From NCBI GenBank assembly GCA_963714455.1, contig CAVQON010000020.1, positions 1 to 64,000 of the forward strand: a stretch of 64,000 bases of DNA, read 5' to 3'. Within the stretch, counting starts at the first letter, position 1, and the number at the start of each line of letters is the position of its first letter. This DNA is from CAVQGZ01 sp963714455. GTDB lineage: Bacteria; Actinomycetota; Actinomycetes; Jiangellales; Jiangellaceae. The position numbers and the translations under genes are program-made. The notes under the pieces were generated by a model. The model saw nothing but the letters and a program-made list of their open reading frames with translations. It was not told the origin of the DNA and made no database searches. Positions 17,030 through 26,873 of the stretch are shown in pieces.

Positions 17030-18340
17030 GTGACCGACATGACGGGCGCAGCGACCGAGACCGCTGATCTGGCACAGCTACGAGCCGAGAACGAGGCGCT
17101 ACGCCGAGCCCTGTCGGGAGAGAAGTCGCAGCGCACACGTCGTGCGCGGCTCGTCGGTGCGTGGGTGGCCGGGACCATCGCCGTGCTGGCCGTGGTGCTG
17201 GCGCTGCTGACCGTCTGGACGTTCCGCACTCTCAACAACACCGACCTCTTCGTCGACAGGGTGGGATCGATCGTCGAGCAGCCCGAGGTCGCGGCCGCCA
17301 TCGGCGACGCCGCAGCGGCGGAGCTGGTGAACGCCCTCGACCTGGAGCAGCGCCTGAGCGATGCGCTGCCGGAGGAGGTCGCTGTCGCGGCAGGCCCGAT
17401 CTCCAACGCCGCGCAGGGGTACCTGGCCCAGGGGACGGCCGCTCTGGTGGCCTCGGACGCCTTCCAGACCGCCTGGGACGCCTCGCTCGCCGCCGGGCAC
17501 AAGGTGACCATCGGAGTGCTCTCCGGGTCGGACACCACAGCGATCGAGAACACCGACGGCACCGTCGTGCTGAACCTGACGCCGGTCGTGAACTCCCTCG
17601 TCGCCGAAGGCGCGGACTTCTTGTCCGGCCTGCTCGACCGGGACGTCAACGCGCCGGAGCTCACCGGCGACGACATCGACGCGGCGATCGCGGCCCTGGA
17701 GCAGCAGCTCGGGACCGACCTCCCGGCTGACTTCGGTCAGATCGTGCTGTTCCAGTCCGACGACCTCGCGGCGGCCCAGCGGGCCTACCAGGTGGCGAGG
17801 ACGTCGGCGTGGCTGGCGCCGCTGGCCGCCCTGGTGATGGTGCTGATCGCGCTCGCTGTGGCGCCGAACCGGGTGCGTGCCGCCCTGGGCATCGCGATCG
17901 GCGTCGCGCTCGGCATGCTGCTGGTGGCGATAGCACTGGAGCCCCTGCAGTCGACCCTGCTGGACGCGGTCGCCGATGACGGGCTGGCGAACGCGGTCGC
18001 AGCCAGCTTCTCGACGGTGCTGTCGTCGCTGCGCAGCGGGATCGTCGTGGTCACGGTGCTCGGCGTCATCGCCGCGGCGCTGATGTTCCTGACCGGTCGG
18101 TCGTCGGCTGCGGAGCGAAGCCGCGAGGTCGTGGGCCGCTCACCCTCGCTGGCCGCGGCGCACCGCGGCGCGTTCCTTGCCGGCGGCTTCGTCGTCGTCC
18201 TTCTGGTGCTGGCTCTCATCCCGGGACAGAGCTGGGGTCAGCTCGGCTTCGGCCTGCTCGTGTACGCGGGCTACGCGCTCGCCGTCGTGCTGGCACCCGG
18301 GCCCCGCGACGACCGGACGGCAGACGAACTGGCCCCCTAG
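17030..18340 (+). CDS. Membrane protein with extracytoplasmic domain, function unknown
   Basis: A 436-aa protein. A short coiled-coil (LAQLRAENEALRRALSGEK, residues 14-32) precedes a first membrane helix (about 42-65). A soluble domain of some 200 residues follows with repeated short helices (VEQPEVAAAIGDAAAAELVNAL). Four membrane helices close the protein. I recognise no enzyme motif. GTG 17030 lies six nt after the CATACT box, so the transcript is probably leaderless; an ATG three codons later is an alternative. A short hairpin overlaps its stop codon. Confidence 0.7.
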   Translation: MTDMTGAATETADLAQLRAENEALRRALSGEKSQRTRRARLVGAWVAGTIAVLAVVLALLTVWTFRTLNNTDLFVDRVGSIVEQPEVAAAIGDAAAAELVNALDLEQRLSDALPEEVAVAAGPISNAAQGYLAQGTAALVASDAFQTAWDASLAAGHKVTIGVLSGSDTTAIENTDGTVVLNLTPVVNSLVAEGADFLSGLLDRDVNAPELTGDDIDAAIAALEQQLGTDLPADFGQIVLFQSDDLAAAQRAYQVARTSAWLAPLAALVMVLIALAVAPNRVRAALGIAIGVALGMLLVAIALEPLQSTLLDAVADDGLANAVAASFSTVLSSLRSGIVVVTVLGVIAAALMFLTGRSSAAERSREVVGRSPSLAAAHRGAFLAGGFVVVLLVLALIPGQSWGQLGFGLLVYAGYALAVVLAPGPRDDRTADELAP

Positions 18341-18347
18341 CGGGGCC
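18331..18347 (+). terminator. Short GC hairpin over the stop codon
   Basis: GGCCCC and GGGGCC pair around CTAGC, which holds the TAG stop. No T-run follows. It lies just before operator S9, so it probably separates two transcription units. Confidence 0.4.
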
Positions 18348-18360
18348 GTGATGCGCGAAT

Positions 18361-18406
18361 ATCACCCCCTTGGCGGGATGCCGTCGCCTCGGCGCACGGC
18401 GAGGCT
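18361..18406 (+). promoter_or_regulatory. Regulon operator S9 plus -10 box
   Basis: ATCACCC-CCTTG-GCGGGAT at 18361-18379, a 21-nt gap, GAGGCT at 18401-18406, then 48 nt to ATG 18455. The left arm is perfect, the right arm imperfect. Confidence 0.5.
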
Positions 18407-18454
18407 GACAACCGATCCCGGCCAGTGGTCGGGTCGAGGCGAGAGGGATGACCG

Positions 18455-18972
18455 ATGACAGCTCCCGACAGACCGTCGTCGGCGCCGACGCCCGAGGCGG
18501 AGACCGTCGGACAAGGAGTGGAGCTCGTCGTTCCGGCTGCCAGCGCCCGGCGCCGGTGGGCCGAGGTCACCGCTCGCAACTGGCGGCTGTTCGTCGTCCG
18601 GTTCTTCGTGGCCGGGTTGTCTGTGGTGGTCACGGTCGTCGTCGTGCCGGGCCTTGGCTTCAACGGCTGGCGTCTGGGCCAGTTCGCCGTGATCGCGCTC
18701 GTGTACGGGCTTCTCAGCGCCTTGGTGAAACCTGCGCTGGAGTTCTTGGCGCTTCGATTCCTGGTAGCGACCTACGGGCTCGTGGTCGTCCTCATCAACG
18801 CCCTGCTGCTCTACCTGCTCGCCTGGATCCTGCCCACGGTGATCGTCTACGACCGCTTCTGGCAGCTGTTGCTGGGCGGGCTGGTGGCCGGGGCCGCAGG
18901 CATGTTCCTGGAGACCGTGGTCGGGGCCACCCAGCCCGTGCTCGACCGTCCCGCGAAGGGTGAGTCGCCGTC

Positions 18973-18976
<4 letters not shown>
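18455..18976 (+). CDS. Holin-4_2 family membrane protein
   Basis: A 173-aa protein. A polar N-terminal 45 residues is followed by four membrane helices with the family pattern VVPGLGFNGWRLGQFAVIALVYGLLSALVKPALEF, the same domain that begins the phosphodiesterase at 14953. ATG 18455 follows GAGAGGG. Its last codons overlap the AarF-like gene (ATGA), so the pair is co-translated. Cellular role unknown; family members sit in the cytoplasmic membrane. Confidence 0.8.
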
Positions 18977-20667
<1,691 letters not shown>

Positions 20668-20708
20668 CATGGGCCCTGCGAGCGAGCGTGGCCGGGGGAG
20701 GCTGACTG

Positions 20709-21974
20709 ATGGGTGCCGCTGACTTTCTGCCGCTCGAGCGCCGCTGGTACCGCGAGCTGCTGGTCGTCGCCGGACTGGTCGGCGGGGTCGTGGGCGTGCT
20801 GGGCATGCTCTACCTGGGCGTGACGGGCCTGGTGTCGGACATCGTGTTCGGCGAGCCGCGCACGCAGGCCTGGTCGGGTGAGTCGTGGTGGGTACTCGTC
20901 ACCGCGGCGGGCGGCCTCGCCGTTGCAGCGCTGCGCCAGTGGTGGGCGGTGCCGAAGCAGGTTCCCGGAGGCGTCGCGATCATCGAGTCGGGGGTTGTCG
21001 ACCCGCGCCACGTCCTGCCCTGGGTGGGTCTGGCCATGGTGTCCGCGGTAGCGGGCGCAAGCCTGGGCCCCTCGTTCGCCCTGGTGATGATGGGCGGCGG
21101 GATCGCCTCGTGGATCGCCGAGCGCCGGTGGCCCGGCAACGAGGACGCCCGCCTCCAGGCCACCATGGCCGGGGTCGCCGGCGGGTTCGGCGGGGCGTTC
21201 ACCTCTCCGCTTCTGGGCACCATCATGGTCAGCGAGCTGGCCCCGATCCGGCGCGCCAAGTACATGGAGGCGGTGGTGCCGCAGCTGATCGCTGCCACCG
21301 TCGGCTTCGGGTTGTACTTCGCCGTCGTCGGGACGACCTTCTTGAACAGCTTCGCGATCCCGGTGGAGGAGTTCAGGTCGTCCCAGCTGCTCATCGGGGT
21401 GGCTCTGGGTGCGGCGTCCAGCTTGCTGATGATCACGTTCGTCCTCATCGTCAAGGTCGTGAACGTCGGTGCGGACAAGGTCGCCAACCCCTACCTGCGC
21501 GGTGTCGTCGGCGGCGCGCTGGTGGGGCTGATCGCGGTGGCGCTGCCCCTGACCGTCGGGGCGGGCAACGCTCAGCTGACGTCGGTGATCGACAACGCGG
21601 CCACGGTCAGCGTCTGGCTTCTCGTGGCCGTGGTCGTCGGCAAGATGCTGGCCATGGCGTTGAGCCTGGCTGCCGGCTTCATCGGCGGCAACGTGCTGCC
21701 CATGCTCTTCGTCGGTGGGACCGCGGGTGTGATCGCCCACCAGCTCTTCCCGAGCATCCCGTACGCGATCGCTGTCGGGTGCATGCTCTCGGCGGTCCCC
21801 GGGGCCACCATTCGCGCGCCACTCGGGCTCACGGCGATCGCCGCCCTGTCCGTCGGCCTCGGGCCGGTGACCACGGCTCCCGTCGCTGCTGCGGTCGTGA
21901 CCGCCAACGTCACGACGGCGTACGTCGTCCGGCTGATCCAGTCGCGGGCGCCCGCGCCGGCAGTCCACGCCTAG
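20709..21974 (+). CDS. ClC-family chloride channel (copy 2)
   Basis: A 421-aa polytopic protein of the ClC family. It has SAVAGASLGPSFALVMMGGG in place of the usual GxEGP filter segment, GGFGGAFTSPLLGTIMVSE, and AAGFIGGNVLPMLFVG near residue 320. The gating-glutamate position of typical ClC exchangers appears changed (GPSFAL), which could mean a channel rather than an antiporter; that is inference. It starts 41 nt after the AarF-like gene with GGGGGAGG upstream, so it is likely in the same operon. It shares only family-level similarity with the copy at 6252. Confidence 0.85.
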   Translation: MGAADFLPLERRWYRELLVVAGLVGGVVGVLGMLYLGVTGLVSDIVFGEPRTQAWSGESWWVLVTAAGGLAVAALRQWWAVPKQVPGGVAIIESGVVDPRHVLPWVGLAMVSAVAGASLGPSFALVMMGGGIASWIAERRWPGNEDARLQATMAGVAGGFGGAFTSPLLGTIMVSELAPIRRAKYMEAVVPQLIAATVGFGLYFAVVGTTFLNSFAIPVEEFRSSQLLIGVALGAASSLLMITFVLIVKVVNVGADKVANPYLRGVVGGALVGLIAVALPLTVGAGNAQLTSVIDNAATVSVWLLVAVVVGKMLAMALSLAAGFIGGNVLPMLFVGGTAGVIAHQLFPSIPYAIAVGCMLSAVPGATIRAPLGLTAIAALSVGLGPVTTAPVAAAVVTANVTTAYVVRLIQSRAPAPAVHA

Positions 21975-21999
21975 ACCGGGCGTCACCTAGGCTCGACCG

Positions 22000-22494
22000 G
22001 TGTCCACGGATCTGGAGGTGGAGGGCCGCCTCGCCGCTCGCGAGTTCTTCGCGTCGGCGCTCTACATGGCCCTGGTGCTGCTGGCCGTGCTGGTGGCTGT
22101 GCCCACCGAGCGACTACCGCCCGATGACGCGGTGGTCGCTCTGCTGATCGGCAGTGCGATCGGCCTGACGCTGGCGCACTGGCTGGCGTTCCGGCTGGCG
22201 GCCCATCTGATCGACGAAGGCGGTTTCGCGGCGGAGTCGGCGGCCCGGGAGGCGGCTGCCCAGATCAGCGGCGGGCTGGCGGTTGCCGGCCTTGCGTCCG
22301 TGCCGTTCGTGCTTCTCGACGGTGAGGCTGCTCTCACCGGCGCGCTCGTGGTGCTCGCAGCCCTGCCCGCGTTGACCGGTATCGCGATCGCTCGCCTGCG
22401 GGGACGGTCCTGGCTTGCCAGCCTCATCACTGCGGCTGTCGTGCTCGTGGTGGCGCTGCTCATCGTGGCGGTCAAGGCCGCTGTCGGGCACTAG
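22000..22494 (+). CDS. Four-helix membrane protein, function unknown
   Basis: A 164-aa protein with hydrophobic segments at about residues 20-37, 45-63, 85-105, 110-125 and 138-160 and a short polar start. No known motif. The GTG at 22000 lies exactly six nt after TAGGCT (21988-21993), which suggests a leaderless message with its own promoter. The regulon inverted repeat is absent here. It ends convergently with the TrkA-C gene, 22 nt away. Confidence 0.65.
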   Translation: MSTDLEVEGRLAAREFFASALYMALVLLAVLVAVPTERLPPDDAVVALLIGSAIGLTLAHWLAFRLAAHLIDEGGFAAESAAREAAAQISGGLAVAGLASVPFVLLDGEAALTGALVVLAALPALTGIAIARLRGRSWLASLITAAVVLVVALLIVAVKAAVGH

Positions 22495-22516
22495 CCCCGG
22501 CCTCGCGACCCGCACG

Positions 22517-23212
22517 TCAGGCCGAACCTTCCCCGTCGACGTCGCCCATCAACGCGGCAAGCTGCGTGGTGTCGGCGAGGACGACCAGGTCGTCCCCGGC
22601 ATGAAGCTCGATGTCGGCGGGTTGCCCACCGACGAAGCTCCCTGGCCGTCCCGTTGGCCGCACGCCGAGAACCCGTAGCTCGGGGAGCGCCTGCTGAAGG
22701 CCGCGGATGCTGCGCAGTGGCACGTCGTCAGCGAGCGGCAGCGCGACGACCTGGAAGTCGGCGCTCAGCGTGAGCAGGGGTTCTACCTGCCCGCTCAGCG
22801 CCCGGCGCAGCACCGGCTGCGCGCCGCGCCTGCCCATCTCGACGAACAGCCGGGTGACCGGCTTGCTGAATGCCAGGGCCACGACCACGGCGATGCCGGT
22901 GACGAGCACGAGGGCGCGGGTGCTCGTCTCGGCGGGGCCAGGTGCCAGAAAGCCGAGCAGCACGGTGACCACCAACGTGGGTACTCCCAGGTTGCCCACG
23001 AACATCGTCGTCGAGATGACCCGGCGACGCACCGGATGGTTCACCACGTTCTCCGCCTCGGCCGTGGTGAACCCGGCCCCGGTGAACGCCGATCGCGCCT
23101 GGAACCCGGCCGCGTCGGGAGGCATCCCCGTTGCGATCAGCACGCCGGTCGCAGCCCGGGTGAACAAGAGCGACAGCAGCGCGACGACAAGGAACGTGGC
23201 TACGGCGTACAT
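22517..23212 (-). CDS. Membrane protein with C-terminal TrkA-C (RCK-C) domain
   Basis: A 231-aa protein. Three N-terminal membrane segments are present: MYAVATFLVVALLSLLF, the RRVISTTMFVGNLGVPTLVVTVLLGF region, and VLVTGIAVVVALAF. The C-terminal 70 residues (VVALPLADDVPLRSIRGLQQALPELRVLGVRPTG... IELHAGDDLVVLADTTQLAAL) match the TrkA-C ligand-binding fold that gates potassium or other ion transporters. The transporter core is too small to be a full Trk/Ktr subunit. It is probably a regulatory or accessory ion protein; substrate unknown. Confidence 0.75.
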   Translation of the reverse strand: MYAVATFLVVALLSLLFTRAATGVLIATGMPPDAAGFQARSAFTGAGFTTAEAENVVNHPVRRRVISTTMFVGNLGVPTLVVTVLLGFLAPGPAETSTRALVLVTGIAVVVALAFSKPVTRLFVEMGRRGAQPVLRRALSGQVEPLLTLSADFQVVALPLADDVPLRSIRGLQQALPELRVLGVRPTGRPGSFVGGQPADIELHAGDDLVVLADTTQLAALMGDVDGEGSA

Positions 23213-23238
23213 CTGTCGACCGAGCCCGGACCAGCCTG

Positions 23239-23745
23239 CTAGACCGCTCGACTAGGGCGACGTACCTGCATCACCTTGTCGAGGGCGACCGCGATCGGCG
23301 CAATCAGCGACAGCGCAAGCACCGCGTCCCACTGCGCGCCGGTCAGCGACACGGTGTCGAGCAGCCGCCGGAACATCGGGAACTCCACGGCGAGTCAGGC
23401 TAGCAGCCGGCCCCCGATGATCCGCCCGAGCCAGGGGAGGATCGGGCGTGACCAGGCAGGCTCGCGCTCGCGACGCAGCACGAGGCCGAGATCGACCGCG
23501 CTGAACGCGATCACGACGAACGCCATCGTCTCGACACGGACGGGTCGGTCGTACTCGGCTCGTCCGGCCCGTACTGCGGGGCGCCGAGGGCCGTCACCGC
23601 GAAGACACCCTGGCGTCGCTGCACAGACACAAGCCGAGGGCCAGCGGCCGCAAGTCGGGAGCGTGTTCTGGAACACCATGGTGCTGCGGTCACCGACGGC
23701 CCCCGCCGACATGGGCGCCATCGAGGACGCCCTTTCGGCCGGATG
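23239..23745 (-). pseudogene. Relic of a P-type cation ATPase
   Basis: Reading the minus strand, VGDRSTMVFQNT (compare LGDRSNMLFQNT in the intact pump at 29905) is followed after about 35 residues of unrelated sequence by ETMAFVVIAFSAVDLGLVLRR, matching the late membrane segments. After a stop and frame change comes LLDTVSLTGAQWDAVLALSLIAP, which matches the last helix of such pumps. The catalytic DKTGT region and most of the protein (hundreds of residues) are deleted. The fragments are in the right order and strand, so this is a decayed gene. It fills most of the gap between the TrkA-C and CoA-disulfide reductase genes. Confidence 0.75.
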
Positions 23746-23766
23746 AATCGCGCGTCTCGCGGCCCG

Positions 23767-23812
23767 TTCATCCAGGTGGGGGGATGAGGTCGTGCCGCCA
23801 TCGGCGTAGGAA
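23767..23812 (+). promoter_or_regulatory. Possible regulon operator S12 plus -10-like box
   Basis: TTCATCC-AGGTG-GGGGGAT at 23767-23785, a 21-nt gap, TAGGAA at 23807-23812, and 64 nt to ATG 23877. The right half reads GGGGGATGAGG, which contains the E. coli MalT box consensus GGGGA(T/G)GAGG. The -10 lacks the usual final T, so this is less sure than the other sites. Confidence 0.4.
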
Positions 23813-23876
23813 AGACGTGGTGGGTCGGCGTCGTCAGGGTGCCGCGTGGCCACGCGAGCCTGAGAGGGGCGATCAG

Positions 23877-25568
23877 ATGAAGGTGATCATCGTTGGAGGG
23901 GTGGCCGGTGGTGCGTCGTGCGCGGCTCGGCTGCGACGCCTGGACGAGACGGCCGAGATCCTCATGGTCGAGCGTGGTCCCTACGTCTCCTTCGCCAACT
24001 GCGGCCTGCCCTACCACGTCGGTGGCGTGATCCCTGACGAGTCGAGCCTGCTGGTGGCCAACGAGCAGGTGTTTCGCAACCAGTTTGCCGTCGACTGCCG
24101 AACGGGGTGCGAGGCGGTCGCCGTGTCGCCCGACGACCAGACGGTGCAGCTGCGCGACGTCGCCACCGGCGAGGTCACCACCGAGGGCTACGACGCCCTG
24201 GTGCTCTCCCCGGGCGCGGCGTCGATCCGGCCGCCTCTCCCCGGCATCGAGCTGCCCGGGATCTTCGAGGTGCGCACCGTGCCGGACGCCCGCGAGATTC
24301 GGCACTGGCTGGAGCGGGGGACGAGCTTCTTGGCGGGCATGGAGCGCTACTCCGGCTTCCAGACGGTGCGCCCGAAGGTGCGCGCCGTCGTGGTCGGTGG
24401 CGGGTTCATCGGCCTGGAGACCGCGGAGAACCTTGTCCATCGAGACGTCGACGTCACGGTGGTCGAGATGGCCGACCAGGTGATGACGCCGCTGGACCCC
24501 GAGTACGGACAGCTCGTCAGTGACTTTCTGACCCTGCAAGGCCTCACCATGGTGCTCGGTGACGGGGTCGCCCGGTTCGACCCTGCCGGGGACGGGTCCC
24601 TCGTGGTCACGACCCAGTCGGGACGCACGTTGCCTGCCGACATCGTGATCCTTGCCCTCGGCGTGCGCCCGGACACCACGCTGGCGCGCGACGCGGGGCT
24701 CGAGGTCGGCGAGCGCGGCGGCATCCGGGTCGACGACCAGATGCGCACGAGCAACCCGCACATCTACGCCGTCGGGGACGCCGTGGAGGTGCGCGACGTG
24801 GTCACCGGCGAGTGGACGCTCATGGCACTCGCCGGTCCTGCCAACCGGCAGGGAAGAATCGCCGCGGACGCCATCGTGGGGCGTGACTCACGGTTCCGCG
24901 GCACGCAGGGCACGGCCGTCGTGGGGCTCTTCGGCTCCACCATCGCGTGGACGGGCGTCAACGAACGAACGCTGCAGCGTCTCGGCGACACCGACTACGA
25001 GAAGGTCTACCTCTACCCCAACTCGCACGCCGGCTACTACCCGGGCGCCCGGCCCATCGCCATGAAGGTGCTGTTCCGGCCCTCGGACGGGCGCATCGTC
25101 GGTGCCCAGGCTGCCGGTCCGGACGGGGTCGACAAGCGCATCAGCGAGCTGGCGCTGGCCATCCAGCTCGGGGCCACGGTCTACGACCTCGAAGAAGCCG
25201 AGCTGTGCTACGCGCCGCCCTTCGGCAGCGCGAAAGACCCGGTGAACTTCGCGGGCATGATCGGTGCGGGCGTGCTGCGCGGCGACATGTCGATCAGCCA
25301 CTGGGATGCCGACGCCGCTGCCGACGAGCTCGTCCTCGACGTCCGGGAGCCGGCCGAGCTGGCCGTCGAGCAGGTGCCGGGTGCGGTCAACATCCCGCTG
25401 GGCCAGCTACGCGGCCGCCTCGACGAGTTGCCTCAGGACCGGGAGATCCACGTGTTGTGTCGCTCGGGGCAACGTGCCTACTACGCCGCCCGCGTACTCG
25501 TCCAGAACGGGTTCGACGCGAGAGTCCGGTCGGGGGGGATGCTCTCCCACGCCATCCTCGTCCCCTGA
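23877..25568 (+). CDS. CoA-disulfide reductase-like flavoprotein with C-terminal rhodanese domain
   Basis: A 563-aa FAD/NAD(P)H-dependent disulfide reductase. N-terminal FAD motif VIIVGGVAGGASCAARLRR, single redox cysteine in VSFANCGLPYH (Cys42), NAD(P)-binding VVVGGGFIGLETAENL near residue 175 and FAD ATG-like NPHIYAVGDAVEV. The last 90 residues are a rhodanese domain, DVREPAEL...HVLCRSGQRA, with catalytic cysteine near residue 528. Fused proteins of this kind reduce CoA-disulfide, persulfides or polysulfides. ATG 23877 has GAGAGGGG upstream. It probably defends thiol or sulfane-sulfur balance within the stress island. Confidence 0.9.
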   Translation: MKVIIVGGVAGGASCAARLRRLDETAEILMVERGPYVSFANCGLPYHVGGVIPDESSLLVANEQVFRNQFAVDCRTGCEAVAVSPDDQTVQLRDVATGEVTTEGYDALVLSPGAASIRPPLPGIELPGIFEVRTVPDAREIRHWLERGTSFLAGMERYSGFQTVRPKVRAVVVGGGFIGLETAENLVHRDVDVTVVEMADQVMTPLDPEYGQLVSDFLTLQGLTMVLGDGVARFDPAGDGSLVVTTQSGRTLPADIVILALGVRPDTTLARDAGLEVGERGGIRVDDQMRTSNPHIYAVGDAVEVRDVVTGEWTLMALAGPANRQGRIAADAIVGRDSRFRGTQGTAVVGLFGSTIAWTGVNERTLQRLGDTDYEKVYLYPNSHAGYYPGARPIAMKVLFRPSDGRIVGAQAAGPDGVDKRISELALAIQLGATVYDLEEAELCYAPPFGSAKDPVNFAGMIGAGVLRGDMSISHWDADAAADELVLDVREPAELAVEQVPGAVNIPLGQLRGRLDELPQDREIHVLCRSGQRAYYAARVLVQNGFDARVRSGGMLSHAILVP

Positions 25569-25611
25569 CGGGTACCCGCATCGAGCCGGCGCTGGAGCCG
25601 GTTGTGACCGT

Positions 25612-25657
25612 TTCGTCCCCACTGGGTGATGACAGCCGGGCCACGGTCCCTGATGCT
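25612..25657 (+). promoter_or_regulatory. Regulon operator S10 plus -10 box
   Basis: TTCGTCC-CCACT-GGGTGAT at 25612-25630, a 21-nt gap, GATGCT at 25652-25657, then 57 nt to ATG 25715. Confidence 0.6.
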
Positions 25658-25714
25658 GGAAGAGACAGCGATTCGGCAGCCTTGCCGGAGGTCCTCGCGA
25701 GAGAAGGGACGACG

Positions 25715-26122
25715 ATGAGTCGGCAACAGACATCGACGTACAGCGGTGGTGCCGTAGGACTGACCCTGTTCGCGTCCGTTCTGATGATCATGATTGGTGT
25801 GTTCCAGTCGATCGCGGGCGTCGTCGCCCTCATCAACGACGAGTTCTATGTTCTCGGCCAGGAGTGGGTGTTCCAGTTCGACATCAGCACGTGGGGGTGG
25901 ATCCACCTGACGCTGGGCGTCGTGATCGCCTTGGCCGGGGTGGGTGTACTCAGCGGCGCCGTGTGGGCGCGCACCGTGGGTGTCGTGCTGGCGGTGGTGA
26001 GCGCCGTGGTGAACTTCGCGTGGCTGCCGTGGTACCCCATCTGGGGCATCATCATGATCGCGCTGCCCGTCGCTATCATCTGGGCGCTGACCGCTCATGG
26101 CCGCGACATCACCGCCCGATAG
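25715..26122 (+). CDS. Four-helix membrane protein (DUF7144-like)
   Basis: A 135-aa protein with four membrane helices, the first two being VGLTLFASVLMIMIGVFQSIAGVVAL and WGWIHLTLGVVIALAGVGVL. Conserved-looking FYVLGQEWVFQFDISTWGWIH sits between helices 1 and 2, and FAWLPWYPIWGIIMIALPVAIIWAL closes it. This fits the small DUF7144-type family common in actinobacteria, function unknown. GAGAAGGG precedes the ATG. It is followed after 30 nt by a lipoprotein gene, probably in one operon under S10. Confidence 0.75.
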   Translation: MSRQQTSTYSGGAVGLTLFASVLMIMIGVFQSIAGVVALINDEFYVLGQEWVFQFDISTWGWIHLTLGVVIALAGVGVLSGAVWARTVGVVLAVVSAVVNFAWLPWYPIWGIIMIALPVAIIWALTAHGRDITAR

Positions 26123-26152
26123 GGCTCTGCTGCCACGGGAGAAGAGGACGCG

Positions 26153-26806
26153 ATGATGTCAATGACACGTGCCCCAGCGGGCGTAGCCCTCGGGCTCGTG
26201 GTGCTCCTTGGACTGACAGCCTGTGGCGGGTCGACAGCCGACGACGCCGCACCAACCGGCCCGTCGGGGGCCACGGCATCCGCCGACGCGACGGGCAGTA
26301 CCGACGCGATGAGCAGCACGGACGCGACGGCGTGGGCGGGTGCCGTCTGTGTTGCCGCCGACGACGTCGAGGCCTCGTTGGACGCGTTGGGGACCAGCGT
26401 CCAGGTCGACATCGGCTCGGGCACCAACCTGGCCGACCAGGTGGTCCCCCAGATCGAGAGTCAGGTCGGGGACGTGGGTGACAGCGTGTCGCAGCTGGCG
26501 GCAACCGTCGCTTCTGTGCCGCAAGGAACCGATCCTGAGCTGTCGGCTGCCGCTGACGACCTCGACGTCGATCGACAGGCTCTGGAAGGGTCGCTCGACG
26601 GCCTTCGGGCAGCCGCCGGCAGTCTCTCCGAGGCATCGGGCGGGGCCGCCGTCGTGGACGGTGTGCGCGCCGTCGCCACCCAGCTCGCGCTCGTCCGGCT
26701 TGATGCCGTGACCTTCGCCGACAGCCTGCGAACAACAGCGCAACAAGGCTCGACGGCCGTTCGGACGGCCTTCGCCGAAGCCCCGTCATGCGAGGGGCGT
26801 GTGTAG
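26153..26806 (+). CDS. Secreted lipoprotein
   Basis: A 217-aa protein. Its signal peptide is MTRAPAGVALGLVVLLGL with a lipobox LTAC at about residue 24. A Ser/Thr/Asp/Ala-rich linker follows, then a helical domain beginning AGAVCVAADDVEASLDALG with heptad-like spacing (VGDSVSQLAATVASVP..., LEGSLDGLRAAAGSLSEA). It ends with a second cysteine (APSCEGRV). In composition and layout it resembles the lipoprotein at 14373-14801. Two ATG codons follow GGGAGAAGAGG; I use the first. Function unknown, outer-face membrane anchored. Confidence 0.75.
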   Translation: MMSMTRAPAGVALGLVVLLGLTACGGSTADDAAPTGPSGATASADATGSTDAMSSTDATAWAGAVCVAADDVEASLDALGTSVQVDIGSGTNLADQVVPQIESQVGDVGDSVSQLAATVASVPQGTDPELSAAADDLDVDRQALEGSLDGLRAAAGSLSEASGGAAVVDGVRAVATQLALVRLDAVTFADSLRTTAQQGSTAVRTAFAEAPSCEGRV

Positions 26807-26861
26807 CCTCCAGCTCGACCTCCGGCCTGTGCGCACGAGCCTTGGCAGGCACCCGGTGAGT

Positions 26862-26867
26862 TAGCCT
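26862..26867 (+). promoter_or_regulatory. -10 box for leaderless LuxR-type regulator gene
   Basis: TAGCCT lies exactly six nt before GTG 26874. No copy of the regulon inverted repeat is present, so this regulator seems not to activate itself through that site. Confidence 0.5.
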
Positions 26868-26873
26868 TGTCGG

